Assembly (NCBI GenBank): GCA_020740775.1
Contig: JAHEWK010000021.1
Coordinates: 248,001 to 312,000, forward strand
DNA length: 64,000 nt
Source of the DNA: Ilyonectria destructans
Lineage: Eukaryota > Ascomycota > Sordariomycetes > Hypocreales > Nectriaceae
Reading direction: 5' to 3'
Below are positions 30,901 through 39,923 of this stretch, piece after piece. Made by a program: the position numbers and the translations under genes. The notes beneath the pieces were generated by a model. It saw only the letters and a list, made by a program, of their open reading frames with translations. It was not told where the DNA came from and searched no databases. Numbering within the stretch: position 1 is the stretch's first letter; every line of letters starts with the position of its first letter.

Positions 30901-33174
30901 AAGATTTTCCTGAAGGAATTTCCGGAGGACGAGAAGTTCGTCTTCGGACATCCCGTACAGAGGTCCATGGGGTGGGGTTGTGCCAGGTAGAAGTTCAATT
31001 TCGTGGTCGCAGTCTCGGTGGGGTGGAAGTTTATCTGCTTCGGTCTGGTCGAAGACTTTGAGAAATTCATGGTAGTGACGGGGGACTTTTATTGCTGGGT
31101 CGATCAAGGTTTTGGGTTCAAGAGCTTTGCGTATATCTTCGAGTGATGCCCCCGAGAGGTACATGTCGGCAGCCTTTTGTCGGGTTTGGAGGTCTCGGGT
31201 GCGTCGGTTCTGGTGTTGAGGGGGAGAGTGGTTATCTTGAAATTGGAGCTCTCGCTCCATCTTTTGTGTGTTGCTGAGTGCGGAGTCGAATCGGGGTGTT
31301 CTGGCTTCTGCGAACGTGGACACTTCGGTGATTACGCCGAATTCCGCTAGTCTTCTGTCTATCTCGTAAAGTGACAGCGAGAATATAGCTACGTCACGCT
31401 TTTCAGCCAAGAGATGAAACGCGGCTGCGCCAACTCTCCGGGGGAGTGATGGGCGTGGAAGCGTTGACGTAGTAGCTGAGATTGACAGGGGGCAGGTTCC
31501 GGCGACTGGCAATTGGAGGTATCCTTTCGTCAAACAGTGCGTTCGGCAGTGATCGGATTTGAAGGTTACGATATTCTCGCTCCAATTCACGTCCGGGTTG
31601 TGATCGGTCAACCAAGGCTTTCCGAGGATGATGTCGTACTTCCCGAGCTTCGTCACGTAGAAGAGCATCTTTTCCTTATGTCCTTTGATGTCCATGTTAA
31701 GTTTCGCCACGTGAGTGACATCGCCAGCCGAGGAAGGTCTTCCATCGACTACATTCAGCCGGCGACGAGTTCGTAGTTTGTATAGTGTGAATTTGTTTGT
31801 GTGCGCAAAAGACTCGTCTATAAATCCTTTTCCGGTAGCACCAGAGTCAAGCATGGAGTTGGTTTTGATTGAGCTTGTATTATTGTCTTCAGTTAGAGTG
31901 CATGGTAATAGCAAGTGAGCTTGGTTGGTGTCCAGAGAAGAGAGTTGTAGGTCGGCCTTTTTCTTGCGTCTCCTGCGGCGACTTCCGTCGGAGACTACGC
32001 TTTTTTTCTCCTTGTTGTTCCAGGGCGCCGTAGGGCAGTTAAGGGAACGATGTTTGTCCGAGCTGCACCAGTGGCAGAGTCCATGCGCTATGCAATAGGC
32101 TTTGCGTGCCGCTCTTTCTTCGTCAGTTTGGGGTCTGCGGCCGGAGGCGATGTCTTTTGCCCCCCAGGTGACGATGCTCAAATCCATTGAGTCCCCGCCG
32201 TTGGAGGTCGTCAACTGCGGCGTGGTGGTAGGTTGTAAACTTGCGATGGGATTGACTGGGGGTTTGTTGGTGTTCTTCTTGAAGTAATTGGCGTCGACTT
32301 GACGGCACTCGTTATCGCAGGTACGGACGAGGTCCATAAATTGAGTAAGTTCGGTCGGCATGTCTTTGACCTTGGTGAGGGAAAGTCTCCAGGTAATACT
32401 ATCGTGGAGAGCACGTCGGAGGTGAGCAATGAGAGCCCCACTATCCCACCCGGTGAGCATGGCGATGGCATACCATTCAGGGAGGAATATCGTAAGGGGT
32501 CTGTGACCCTGTTTCAAGTCAAAGATCTTGAGTTGAGCGGTGGCTTTAGCGTCAATATCTCCGAAGGCTGACTGAAGGACGTTTTTTATGGCGTTGACGT
32601 TGTCGAAGAGAACTACTCCATCTTTGATATTGTAGCTGACCTGGTCGTGCGCTTTGCCTTTGAGGCATGAGACGACGTATCCCATACGTTGAGGTTCTGA
32701 ATTCCACCAATCTTTGTTCATTTCGAGCTTCAGGTCAAGCTGCTGAAGGAAGTTCGTTAGAAGAGTAGGGTCCTCACCAGTGAAGGCCTCGGGGTCGGGG
32801 TGTTCTGGTGTGCGATGTGAAGCTCCTCCTGACCGAATAACTTTTATATATGCTTCGTTTTCCGCCATGAGGCGGGCAATCATTGCGTCTCCATCGCTTT
32901 TGGTGATGAGCGTATTTTCCAGGCGGGTTTGAAGGTCCTCCATCTCCGTATCTGTTTTCGCGGCGGAGGCACGTAGAGAATCGATAACCCCTTGCATGCT
33001 GTAGGCGGCGTTGCATACGACGAAGACTTCTTTCATGAGACCGGTTGGGTTGGCTGCGAAGGCATTTCGGAATGTTTCCTCGGTGTTGCTGGCGTTGAGG
33101 AGAGGGCAGGGAGGCACTCGGTCGACGGGGCCAGGGGCAGCGGTGGCAATGGGGTTATCGACAGTGGCGACCAT
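27934..33174 (-). CDS. Gypsy-2 gag-pol polyprotein, intact
   Basis: 1746 codons from ATG 33172-33174 to the stop at 27934. Order: gag with coiled coil (MEDLQTRLENTLITKSDGDA), capsid (PEAFTGEDPTLLTNFLQQL), CCHC knuckle (CHWCSSDKHRSLNC); protease NSMLDSGATG; RT with FCVDYRALN and YIDDILIYS; RNase H VECDASDFVSSG; HHCC (HDSVESGHPG...CHGCLRN); integrase DDE (VDFIGPIQP, ISDRGPLFVSE, TDGQTENANSF); chromodomain AIEAILDSKRTKRKGFQYHI...EATWEPL. All key catalytic residues are visible. The open frame extends upstream of this ATG through the minisatellite, but the context favours the ATG shown. Best candidate in the window for an active retrotransposon. Confidence 0.92.
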   Translation of the reverse strand: MVATVDNPIATAAPGPVDRVPPCPLLNASNTEETFRNAFAANPTGLMKEVFVVCNAAYSMQGVIDSLRASAAKTDTEMEDLQTRLENTLITKSDGDAMIARLMAENEAYIKVIRSGGASHRTPEHPDPEAFTGEDPTLLTNFLQQLDLKLEMNKDWWNSEPQRMGYVVSCLKGKAHDQVSYNIKDGVVLFDNVNAIKNVLQSAFGDIDAKATAQLKIFDLKQGHRPLTIFLPEWYAIAMLTGWDSGALIAHLRRALHDSITWRLSLTKVKDMPTELTQFMDLVRTCDNECRQVDANYFKKNTNKPPVNPIASLQPTTTPQLTTSNGGDSMDLSIVTWGAKDIASGRRPQTDEERAARKAYCIAHGLCHWCSSDKHRSLNCPTAPWNNKEKKSVVSDGSRRRRRKKKADLQLSSLDTNQAHLLLPCTLTEDNNTSSIKTNSMLDSGATGKGFIDESFAHTNKFTLYKLRTRRRLNVVDGRPSSAGDVTHVAKLNMDIKGHKEKMLFYVTKLGKYDIILGKPWLTDHNPDVNWSENIVTFKSDHCRTHCLTKGYLQLPVAGTCPLSISATTSTLPRPSLPRRVGAAAFHLLAEKRDVAIFSLSLYEIDRRLAEFGVITEVSTFAEARTPRFDSALSNTQKMERELQFQDNHSPPQHQNRRTRDLQTRQKAADMYLSGASLEDIRKALEPKTLIDPAIKVPRHYHEFLKVFDQTEADKLPPHRDCDHEIELLPGTTPPHGPLYGMSEDELLVLRKFLQENLDKGFIRASTSPAASPVLFAKKPGGGLRFCVDYRALNAITIKNRYPLPLIQETLSQLSQAKYFTKLDVVAAFNRIRIKEGQEWMTAFNTRYGLFESMVMPFGLSNAPATFQARINEVLRPFLDRYCTAYIDDILIYSNDLASHRLHVKSVLQALEAAGLQLDVKKCEFETTEVKYLGMIISTTGVQMDPEKVDCIVNWEAPVNVKDVQAFLGFSNFYRRFIKGFSRIVRPLVALTRKLAKWNWTRSCQEAFDMLKNSFTSAPILRHFDPTREVFVECDASDFVSSGILSQEDDQGVLHPVAFMSKKYDPAECNYEIYDKELLAIVRCFECWRPELQGTHHPITVITDHANLRYFMTTKQLSRRQVRWSEFLSQFQFAIKSVPGKENGKPDSLTRRSQDLPKNENDDRIQYQQQSLLKPHNIDRSVQEQMKLDPELSELFANLCWEQDIALCPAILDEIQPEPIDHKITRLLDKGYEDDEWWMKIRDEMLKPHGIPHSKEVSLSECAIHEGRLYFRERLYVPEGELRTLLTQLAHDSVESGHPGKNKLYELISRSYWWPKLSADTKQFTRNCHGCLRNKTSRLRYQGTLKPLPIPLQRWRDLSVDFIGPIQPTARGFNAIMVVVDRLSKDRHFTPCRTDMKAHDLAMLFVRDIWKLHGLPDSIISDRGPLFVSEFWKAVCHRLQTNIGLSTAYHPETDGQTENANSFLEQYLRQYVSFAQDDWDEWLPLAEFAARNVVNDSTGMSPFFANTGYHPRMSFGPPRSIPRAAPKDLAERCNEGNNFAAKMQEITDLLRTNLLSAQASQEQFANANRSPAPAYRVGDMVLLSTRNINSARPIPKLDHKFIGPFRIERVLNAHSYQLKLPHELDSIHNSFHTNLLRPSPNDPLPGQHNLPPPPITLDAKGEKLWAIEAILDSKRTKRKGFQYHILWRGFDLEEATWEPLHNVVNAHIAIKEFQKRYKNKPRPTKQEMQSARLRAKQGVEESEEME

Positions 33175-33180
33175 AGTGTA

Positions 33181-33570
33181 GATGCAGTTGACGGTTTCGT
33201 TAGGATTGGGTTGTTGGGTTGGTTTCGTTAGTTTGGTTTCGTTTGATTGGTGTCGTTTGGTTGGTTTGGTTTGATTGGTGTCGTTTGGTTGGTTTGGTTT
33301 GATTGGTTTCGTTTGATTTGGTTTGGTTGGTTTCGTTTGGTTGGTTTCGTTTGGTTGGTTTCGTTTGGTTGGTTTCGTTTGGTTGGTTTCGTTTGGTTGG
33401 TTTCGTTTGGTTGGTTTCGTTTGGTTGGTTTCGTTTGATTGGTTTCGTTTGGTTGGTTTGGTTTGATTGGTTTCGTTTGGTTGGTTTGGTTTGATTGGTT
33501 TCGTTTGGTTGGTTTGGTTTGATTGGTTTGGTTTGATTTGGTTTCGTTGGTTTCGTTGGTTTGATGGAGA
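33181..33570. repeat. 14-bp minisatellite in Gypsy-2 leader
   Basis: Plus-strand units GTTTCGTTTGGTTG and variants (GTTTGGTTTGATTG) repeat more than twenty times. The array lies between primer-binding site and gag ATG. It is open in the gag frame (Asn/Gln/Thr/Lys-rich), so a non-AUG N-terminal extension is formally possible. Confidence 0.9.
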
Positions 33571-33688
33571 GAGGGAGGTGAAAATTCTGCTTGCAGGGGT
33601 GTTGAGGTGATGTTTTGGTACTGTAGCGATGTTTGGGAGGGAGCTGACGATATTCACGTCGAGGACAGTGATATACCGTATTGGGGTA

Positions 33689-33701
33689 CTGGTAAACAAT
33701 A
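33689..33701 (-). other. Gypsy-2 primer-binding site, self-priming type
   Basis: Minus strand TATTGTTTACCAG follows the 5' LTR. ATTGTTTAC is complementary to GTAAACAAT within the LTR (plus-strand 33752-33760); with one mismatch the pairing extends to 11 of 12. Confidence 0.6.
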
Positions 33702-33869
33702 TGTGACGGTACAAGAGCACGAACGAGGTCAGGTGCGACTTGGGCAAAATGATTGTTTACAAGGAGAGAAAGAGATTCCTAAGGAAAGCTCTGACTTAAG
33801 CTATTTACACAATATTCATAAAGTGAGACTATTCATAAAGTATGAAAGTCACATGATCGTTCCCTCACA
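33702..33869 (-). repeat. Gypsy-2 5' LTR (168 bp)
   Basis: See 27754-27921. Its outer edge at 33870 meets Gypsy-3 gag. Confidence 0.92.
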
Positions 33870-34457
33870 CTTCCATCCACGCCATGTACTCTTCTTTCCT
33901 TCGTAAAGGGCTGGGTCGGGGAGTCGAGGGCGTGGTCGCTGAGTGGGCTTCTGTTCGGGAACTGGGATGCTGACTTCTTCTTGGGGTGTCGAGATACTGA
34001 GTCCGCTCGGGGTAAGGGGGGTGGTATTGGTTCGTCTGTCGTGGACTGCAGTTTCGACGGCTTGTAACTTCAATCTAAACTGTTCTTCGTTCTCAACTAG
34101 AGTTCTTCTGAGCTCTGCGTTTTCTTCTCGTATGCTCTTGAGCTCCTGCATTATAGCTTCGAGGGTGTCGGTCGGGTTGGCGTGATCCATTCTGTCGGCT
34201 TCTAGCTCAAAGTCTTCGATAACAAAATAATAAGTACTCCAGATATGCAAATAAAATGATCTTTGATGTATGTGAACGGCCTCTAGTAACTGTATTCCAG
34301 CTATCTAGTCCAGGGTGCTATTTACATCAAAGATGAAGAAGAAAGAAAGAAGTTCCCAAGTGCCCCTGAGCTGTGGAACGATTTCCCGTCCCTGGCGCGC
34401 ACGAGCCTCGTACGTCTTGCGGCACAGCCGCAAGGATATAGGCCCTGGCCCGTGACA
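33870..34457 (-). mobile_element. Gypsy-3: 5' end fragment (LTR, primer site, partial gag)
   Basis: Minus strand: 187-bp LTR (34271-34457, ends TGTCACGGG and GTTCACA), primer-binding site at 34259-34270, then gag from ATG 34190 down to 33870, where the Gypsy-2 LTR cuts it. The gag start MDHANPTDTLEAIMQELKS with a coiled coil and ALYEGKKSTWRGWK parallels Gypsy-1 gag (MDHSDG..., YSGDKSQWRSWK), so the families are related. Nothing of pol remains here. Solo LTRs of the family lie at 56942-57127 and, more distantly, 36018-36274. Confidence 0.85.
34259..34270 (-). other. Gypsy-3 primer-binding site, self-priming type
   Basis: Minus strand TACATCAAAGAT abuts the LTR and is the exact complement of ATCTTTGATGTA within that LTR (plus-strand 34324-34335). 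Confidence 0.7.
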
Positions 34458-36017
34458 GTGATCGCTGCGCTGCAGTACGGGAATCTCAATCCACAGGTCT
34501 TCGACAGTCATCGAGGAAGAATATCAACTGCCTGTTCAAAATTGCTGCAAAATGCAATGGAAAGACAAACTATTTCTGGATCTACGAGCCCAAAGGGTGT
34601 CATAATCATCCTGCCTCTCATGACCTGTCTGCTCACCTCATCCTTCGAAGGAGAACTTCAGAACAGCGAAGTCTAGCTAAGTTGCTTGTTCAGGTAAATT
34701 CTCTTTGTGCACAAGAAATGGGAGAAATGCTTCGTCTTTCATCATCAACACCAAGTTATTTTACGCAGAAAGATATCTATAATGATCGACAATGCCTCTG
34801 ATCTCAGCTTCCTAGTGGGCTGACAGCAACTCAAGCCTGGATTTCGATCCTACAATCACACGGTCTGCAACATTTCATCAAATATGAAGATGATGATGAA
34901 CATCGCATTCAAGGAATCTTCTGGACTTATCCTTGGTGTGAGATACAGTGGAAGCGTTTTCCTGAGGTCCTAGGTCTTGATAACACATACAAAACCAACC
35001 GCTTCAAAATGCCGTTCTTCCAAGTAACTGGTGTCTCTGATCAGAGGTCTGTTGTGAATTTCGCCTTTGGCCTCATCGGTAATGAGAAAGAAGATGCCTA
35101 TCTCTAGCTTTGTTAACAACTTGATGCTTGCAGATGAGATCTTCATCTCCCAGCTCTATCTGTAGTGATTACGGATAAAGAAGCAGCTCTTAAGAATGCC
35201 CTGAACCAGGTTTTCCCTGCTGCTCAGCAGCAACTCTGCGTATGGCATATCAACGCTAATATAAAGGGAAAGATTAGATCACGATGGAATCCTGACGACC
35301 TCGATGACCTTGAAGACGACGACTCTGAAGCTGACGATACACCTGGAGCTACCACTGTGGCCTCATCATCCCTCTACAATCCACAAGAACAAGAACCCAC
35401 CTTAGCCCACTTGCAGGCTTTCTATCCATATTCCATACTCCATACAGGCCCGTATGGAATATGGAATATGGAATGCACCTCGTATGGAAGCTTATTCCAT
35501 ACATATGGAATACAAAAAATGACGTCATCTCTCACACTGCCACTATCGTAAAGAATCAGGTTTGGGAGCTCTGCAATTCAGTAATTGTACAGTGATTTGC
35601 CCGCTGTCGGCTGCAGACAGAGCTGAGATTGAAGTATGAACCAGCATAAACGACGGGTCTGGGATCACTCTGAAACAGAATGCAATAGCGGGGATAATAT
35701 TTTCCGGAATAATCCATTATTCCATACGTATGGAATACGGACGGCCCGTATGGAATATGGAGTATGGAGTATGGAACATTCCATACTCCATCACTTATTC
35801 CATACGAGTATGGATAGAAAGCCTGCCCACTTGGCATCGCAGCACTCACCTGACGATAACCCACATAGTCGTGATGGGATGTTTGAGGCCTGGAAACGCG
35901 TTGTATATGCCCCTACTGAGGCTGACTTTGAAGCTCAGTGGAAGAAGCTTAATGATACGTATCCTCTTCAGCATTGCATCCTCAGTTACATCTCCAAAGA
36001 ATATATGGCTTGGCGGC
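34458..36017 (+). pseudogene. MULE transposase, decayed
   Basis: Broken frames keep the landmarks of Mutator-like transposases: a FAR1-type DNA-binding remnant (GKTNYFWIYEPKGCHNHPASHD), the core GLDNTYKTNRFKMPFFQVTG (first Asp), VITDKEAALKNALNQVFP (second Asp) and LCVWHINANIKGKI. Stops interrupt near 34800 and 35107, with frame changes between segments. A MITE (35413-35826) splits the C-terminal half, which resumes at HLASQHSPDDN...FEAWKRVVYA. A solo LTR at 36018 truncates it after KEYMAWR. Confidence 0.8.
35413..35826. mobile_element. 414-bp palindromic MITE inserted in the MULE
   Basis: Ends are GCAGGCTTTCTATCCATA and its complement (18 bp). CCACTT is repeated outside both (35407-35412 and 35827-35832), fitting a 6-bp target duplication. 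The interior is dense with TATGGAATA/TATTCCATA motifs in both orientations, giving foldback potential. Removing the insert rejoins the MULE reading frame at LAHLASQH. No coding content. Confidence 0.8.
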
Positions 36018-36274
36018 TGTAACGGGCTAGGCCCTGCTGGGCAAGGAGGTGCCTTGTCCTCTTGCTGGTCTGAGCACTGTTGCTCTGTTGACGACTTAGT
36101 CTATTTTGTTGAAGAATTTTCTGTCCCTTTCTCTTTCTTCTTCTTCTTTCCTCAGCTCGTATGTAAAACGCATGAGGACTATATAGCTGTAATTTACACT
36201 ATTAGAATCCTTCACAGATGTAAATAGCATCCTGGACTAGATAGCTGGAATCTAGCTACTAGAGGCCGTTCACA
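36018..36274 (+). repeat. solo LTR related to Gypsy-3 (257 bp)
   Basis: TGTAACGGGC...GCCGTTCACA. Its last 55 or so bases closely match the Gypsy-3 LTR end, while the first two thirds differ. Flanking 5-mers GCGGC and CTTGG do not match. It truncates the MULE. Confidence 0.7.
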
Positions 36275-36982
36275 CTTGGTAGAGCCCTGGCGAGGGCCAG
36301 GTTCCAGCTGTACCGGAACCCTCACTAAGACTTCAGCCTGTGACAGTGTGAAATGGCTATAAAGTGCTAAATTTATAATAACTACTCAAAGAAATATACT
36401 AAAATTCCAAAAATCAGAATAGTGTTATTGCATTATACCAAATATACTTGAAAAGTCTTACTAAATTCAGTTAAGAACTAATGGTTTTTACAGGGGGGCG
36501 AAAAACAGCATTTTGTGTGGGATTTGAAGGTGGCCCACTCGCTTGTCTGGCCCGCTCGCTTATCATATTTTGTTTGTGGGAGCAGCCTTTAGTGCAGACC
36601 ACACTCGTTTGTAGGGTAGGAGCTGAAGAAGGCAGGAAAACAAGAGAAAGCAACAGAATGTCTGTCACTTGGGGGTTGAGATACAGAAAGCAATAGTTAC
36701 ACTGCTTTCTGACGTCTCCAACGAGAAAAAAGAGACAAATATCAACAAGAGCTGCTGCGACAGCTATAATGTAACGAGTGCAATGCGACAAAAGGTGTAC
36801 TGTAGTATAAAGGAAGAAAAAGCGTGTCGTGTCAATTTCTCGGGCAGACTAGACGCCTTAAACAGGGCCATAATAAGCTAGCTACTGGCCTCTACTGCAT
36901 TAAAACTCCAGGTGGACCGTTGGCCCCATCACATCACATACCAAGTCATCTGAGTGCCACTCAAGCTGTTGAATTAGAGGCA
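36275..36982. other. non-coding stretch
   Basis: No gene seen. AT-rich around 36350-36480, with several short ORFs without recognisable content. Confidence 0.5.
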
Positions 36983-36995
36983 TGTTGGAACACCA

Positions 36996-37187
36996 TTACC
37001 TCAGCAAGCTCAGGCCCTCTGCTCCAAAGCGCGCTAACCCTAAACGGTAGCACGTACACAGAGGGCCTGAGCCAAATTGTCACATTTTTGGTGGCGTTGT
37101 CGTTCGTCCCAAAAGGGAAAGACATTTATTAGACATCACATGTCGAACGCGAAAAATATCATCGGCGAAAGGCGCGTTGCACGGCCA
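36996..37187 (+). repeat. DUF6589 transposon left TIR (192 bp)
   Basis: Starts TTACCTCAGCAAGCTCAGG. Contains a 14-bp inverted repeat (GCTCAGGCCCTCTG at 37008-37021 and its complement at 37059-37072) and a telomere-like CTAACCCTAAAC at 37034-37045. It ends 105 bp before the start codon, so it may also hold the promoter. Confidence 0.92.
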
Positions 37188-37291
37188 ATTCAATTTCTAC
37201 CTAAAAACCTACCTACCTACCAATTCAATTTCGCCCGGTCCAATCCAATTCCATTGTGCCCATCACCTATACTTCTGATACTACCTTGAAT

Positions 37292-39815
37292 ATGGCACCC
37301 GGAGCTTCACCGCCACCTTCAGCCGAACCTGTAGGTAGCTTGTCTGCATCATCTTCGCTGTGGCCGTCCGTCAATGACACTCGTCGACGATCACCCCGCC
37401 CAGACGCTGAGAAACTCGATATAATTTGCACTTATATGCGAAAAGAGCTCCGCTGGGGTGTTGCCGACTTTGTTAAGGTGCTAGCTTCCTCTGAAGGTCC
37501 CAACAATGCTCGTCGAAAAGCTGCTTTCGCGGGAGCTGCATATAAGGACAAGGAAGTCCTGAAGTCCTACTTTGGTGATGCGAATCAGCTATGGGATGGA
37601 GGCAGGCAGTCACTAATTGGGGCACTGGATCTAGGCAACAATGAACTGCGAAAAGAAGTTGAAAGCCTAGGCACTGTAGCACCATTTCACAAGTACGACC
37701 CAACCTTTAAGAGTGGAGAGTTCGGCGCTCTGGATATGGACCACACGCTGCAGACTATCCAGAAACAGGCGCCTTTATTGCTGCAACTTATCAGGGACAT
37801 TATGGCACCTGAACTTCATCGGAAATATCAGCGTCAAAAGGAACCAGCTGCTCGAATTGTCACCATCATATCAATACTCTGTTTCTCACAGCGTCAAAAC
37901 ACGTGCACAGGCTTTCAGACAACTCTGGGTCTCTACCTGCATTGCAAAGGTGTGAAACGTCGGCAGCTAGAGCTCCTTGGCCGGCTTGGGCTTGCCGTCA
38001 GTTACGGCACTGTCGTCCGAGTTATCAAGGAACAATCAGTTCGGGCTACGGCAGACGTGAAAGGTATGGGGCAGCGTGACGACTCCGTGACGGCGTACGA
38101 TAATTTCGAGGTAATGGAAGGCGTCAAAGAGCAGCGGATTGATCACCAAGGCACTTTCCATTCGGTGACGACCGGCCAAGTCATTCAAGGCATTGAGATA
38201 CCACCTGGAGGACTGCGGCAGAACATGCTTGATCCCCAGGCGGCAATATGCGCCAGTGATATCTTCTTGGCCCCAGGTAATCGAGATGACGATATCTATC
38301 GTCAGGTACGTATTGGTCAATCGTGTCCAAGGCTTAATACTGATTGGTAATCGTCCGCAATAGATATCGCGACACTTTGCCTACGAAGCCATAAGCACAG
38401 TCTTCTCGAACGCCATCTCGGACGCTGCAAAGAAGCAACGCCCAACAATGCCCGTTGTCGACATTCTCGAACCTGTCAAAACTGTCCACTGTTCCCTTGG
38501 TCCTATTCCTCATGACGAGAGCAGTAATGCTGGCAACATTCTAATTTTGGAGAACATCTTTCAGCATCAATATCACCTACCCGACTCCGATTTTGAGCGG
38601 CGTTTATTCCTCATTTACGGCGACCAGAAGACCACACAGCGGATTCGTTCGATTAAACAACGCAGGGAAGAAGCTGAGCGGCCTTACGACAGGCTACAAT
38701 GGGCGCTGCCAGTGCCGGCGCTCTTCCACCTCCGTATGAACTACCTCTACATGATATCCAGACTCCATTTCGGCGGTCCAGGCAGCGATCAATCCACGTT
38801 ATATGATGCCATGAACTTCTGGACCAGGAAAAAGATTAGCAAAGCTAAGGCTGACTTCTACGCCCTAGAGCAGTTAATTATCCATAGCTTCCAGGCTAGA
38901 GTATGCGCCTTGCTTTGGAACAAGCTTGCCCAGTCTGAACCGGGGGTAAGCCTCGAGTTCGACGACATTGCTCGAATGCTCGCTGTTCACGATGCTAAAG
39001 CCTTCTCGCGACTGCTCGATAGGATTGTCGACTCCTACGGCAAATATTCCCCAGCGACCGACGACGAGGAGCTTCGGAACCACGTCCTATTCTTACAACA
39101 CACGCAGACCTACCTGCTCTTGAAGTACTCAATCAAGCATGCAGATCTCGGCCTCTTACGTCGAGCCATTGACCGGTGTTGCGTATATTTCCATGGCTCC
39201 GGACAGTCGAGATACGCTTACGAGATGCTCTATCTTCATCGTCTCACCTCAACGCGCGCTGCCACTCCGGAATTGCAACGTGCGATACTTGCAAACGGTC
39301 TCGTAAACCGGCAGGGCAAGGCGGGTAGTTGGTATGAGACAGACAGGCTCGTGGAATTCCACAATGGCACTCTCAGGGAGCTCCTCAACGCCAAACGTGG
39401 ATCTTCCCTTACGCTGGATTACCTTTTGGAGCATTGTGCTCTAAATACCGACTTTTTCGCCGCTCTTGCCAGGCAGATAGAGTCCTTTTACAGCATTAAT
39501 CGCAATGGCGAGCATCCAGAGAAGTCGGCGGAACGCGACATCAGGATTATGGCTCAACGTTTATCACGCAGCGGTTCAATTGACCTGCACAGTGGACGGA
39601 CGGTCAAGCATAAAGCTACTAATGTGTTGGAAGTGGGAGCAAGGCGCATTGCTGGCAAAGTAATAGCCAACTTCAACAAAACGGCGTGCAGCGTCAACTA
39701 CGATTACTTGGAAGGAGATGAAGATGAACTGGACGATGAAAATGAAGATGAAGATGACGACTTCGGCGAGGAAGTCGGGCGGTTCTTTATAGCTGACGAT
39801 GTCGACGATGATTAG
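37292..39815 (+). CDS. DUF6589-like protein, candidate transposase
   Basis: join(37292..38305, 38364..39815): 821 aa, one 58-nt GT-AG intron, phase 0, no breaks. The N-terminal 35 residues are low-complexity; residues about 40-130 look like a helical DNA-binding region (DIICTYMRKELRWGVADFVKVL). The central and C-terminal parts match my memory of the fungal DUF6589 family: TAYDNFEVMEGVKEQRI, GLRQNMLDP, then LIYGDQKTTQRIRSIKQ and LPVPALFHLRMNYLYM. The Asp residues in YDNF and GDQKT would suit a DDE/RNase H-fold catalytic pair, but this is inference. The tail is strongly acidic (DELDDENEDEDDD). DUF6589 has no assigned function that I know of; location between perfect TIRs argues it is the transposase. 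Confidence 0.75.
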
Positions 39816-39923
39816 AAGGAGATGACCTCTTTTTACGTACCTACATAGAATAGAGCTTGTACTGTCCGAGAGCTACTTGCAAGTTCACGTTACGATATGT
39901 TGGTGATAGCACAATGGAATTGG

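Larger units (their letters stand above)
27754..33869 (-). mobile_element. Gypsy-2: complete chromodomain gypsy retrotransposon
   Basis: The 6.1-kb minus-strand element has 168-bp LTRs differing at one site (GGGTAAAA at 27777 against GGGCAAAA). It has a self-priming type primer-binding site, a long minisatellite leader and one open gag-pol frame. Flanking 5-mers are ACGAT (inside the Zn2Cys6 gene) and CTTCC (inside Gypsy-3 gag), so they do not form a target duplication. A solo LTR of the same family at 59124 does have one (GTATG), which confirms the LTR limits. Confidence 0.93.

Noticed and set aside
33247..33494. Plus-strand ORFs of W/F/G/L/V-rich protein across the minisatellite
   Set aside because: They are antisense shadows of the repeat array in the Gypsy-2 leader.
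33240..33560. Regular repeats resembling a CRISPR-like or satellite array
   Set aside because: Units are contiguous 14-bp repeats without spacers and lie in the leader of a eukaryotic retrotransposon.
36018..36274. CTTGG on both sides of the solo LTR as a target duplication
   Set aside because: The left CTTGG is separated from the LTR end by four bases, so the copies are not symmetric about the element.
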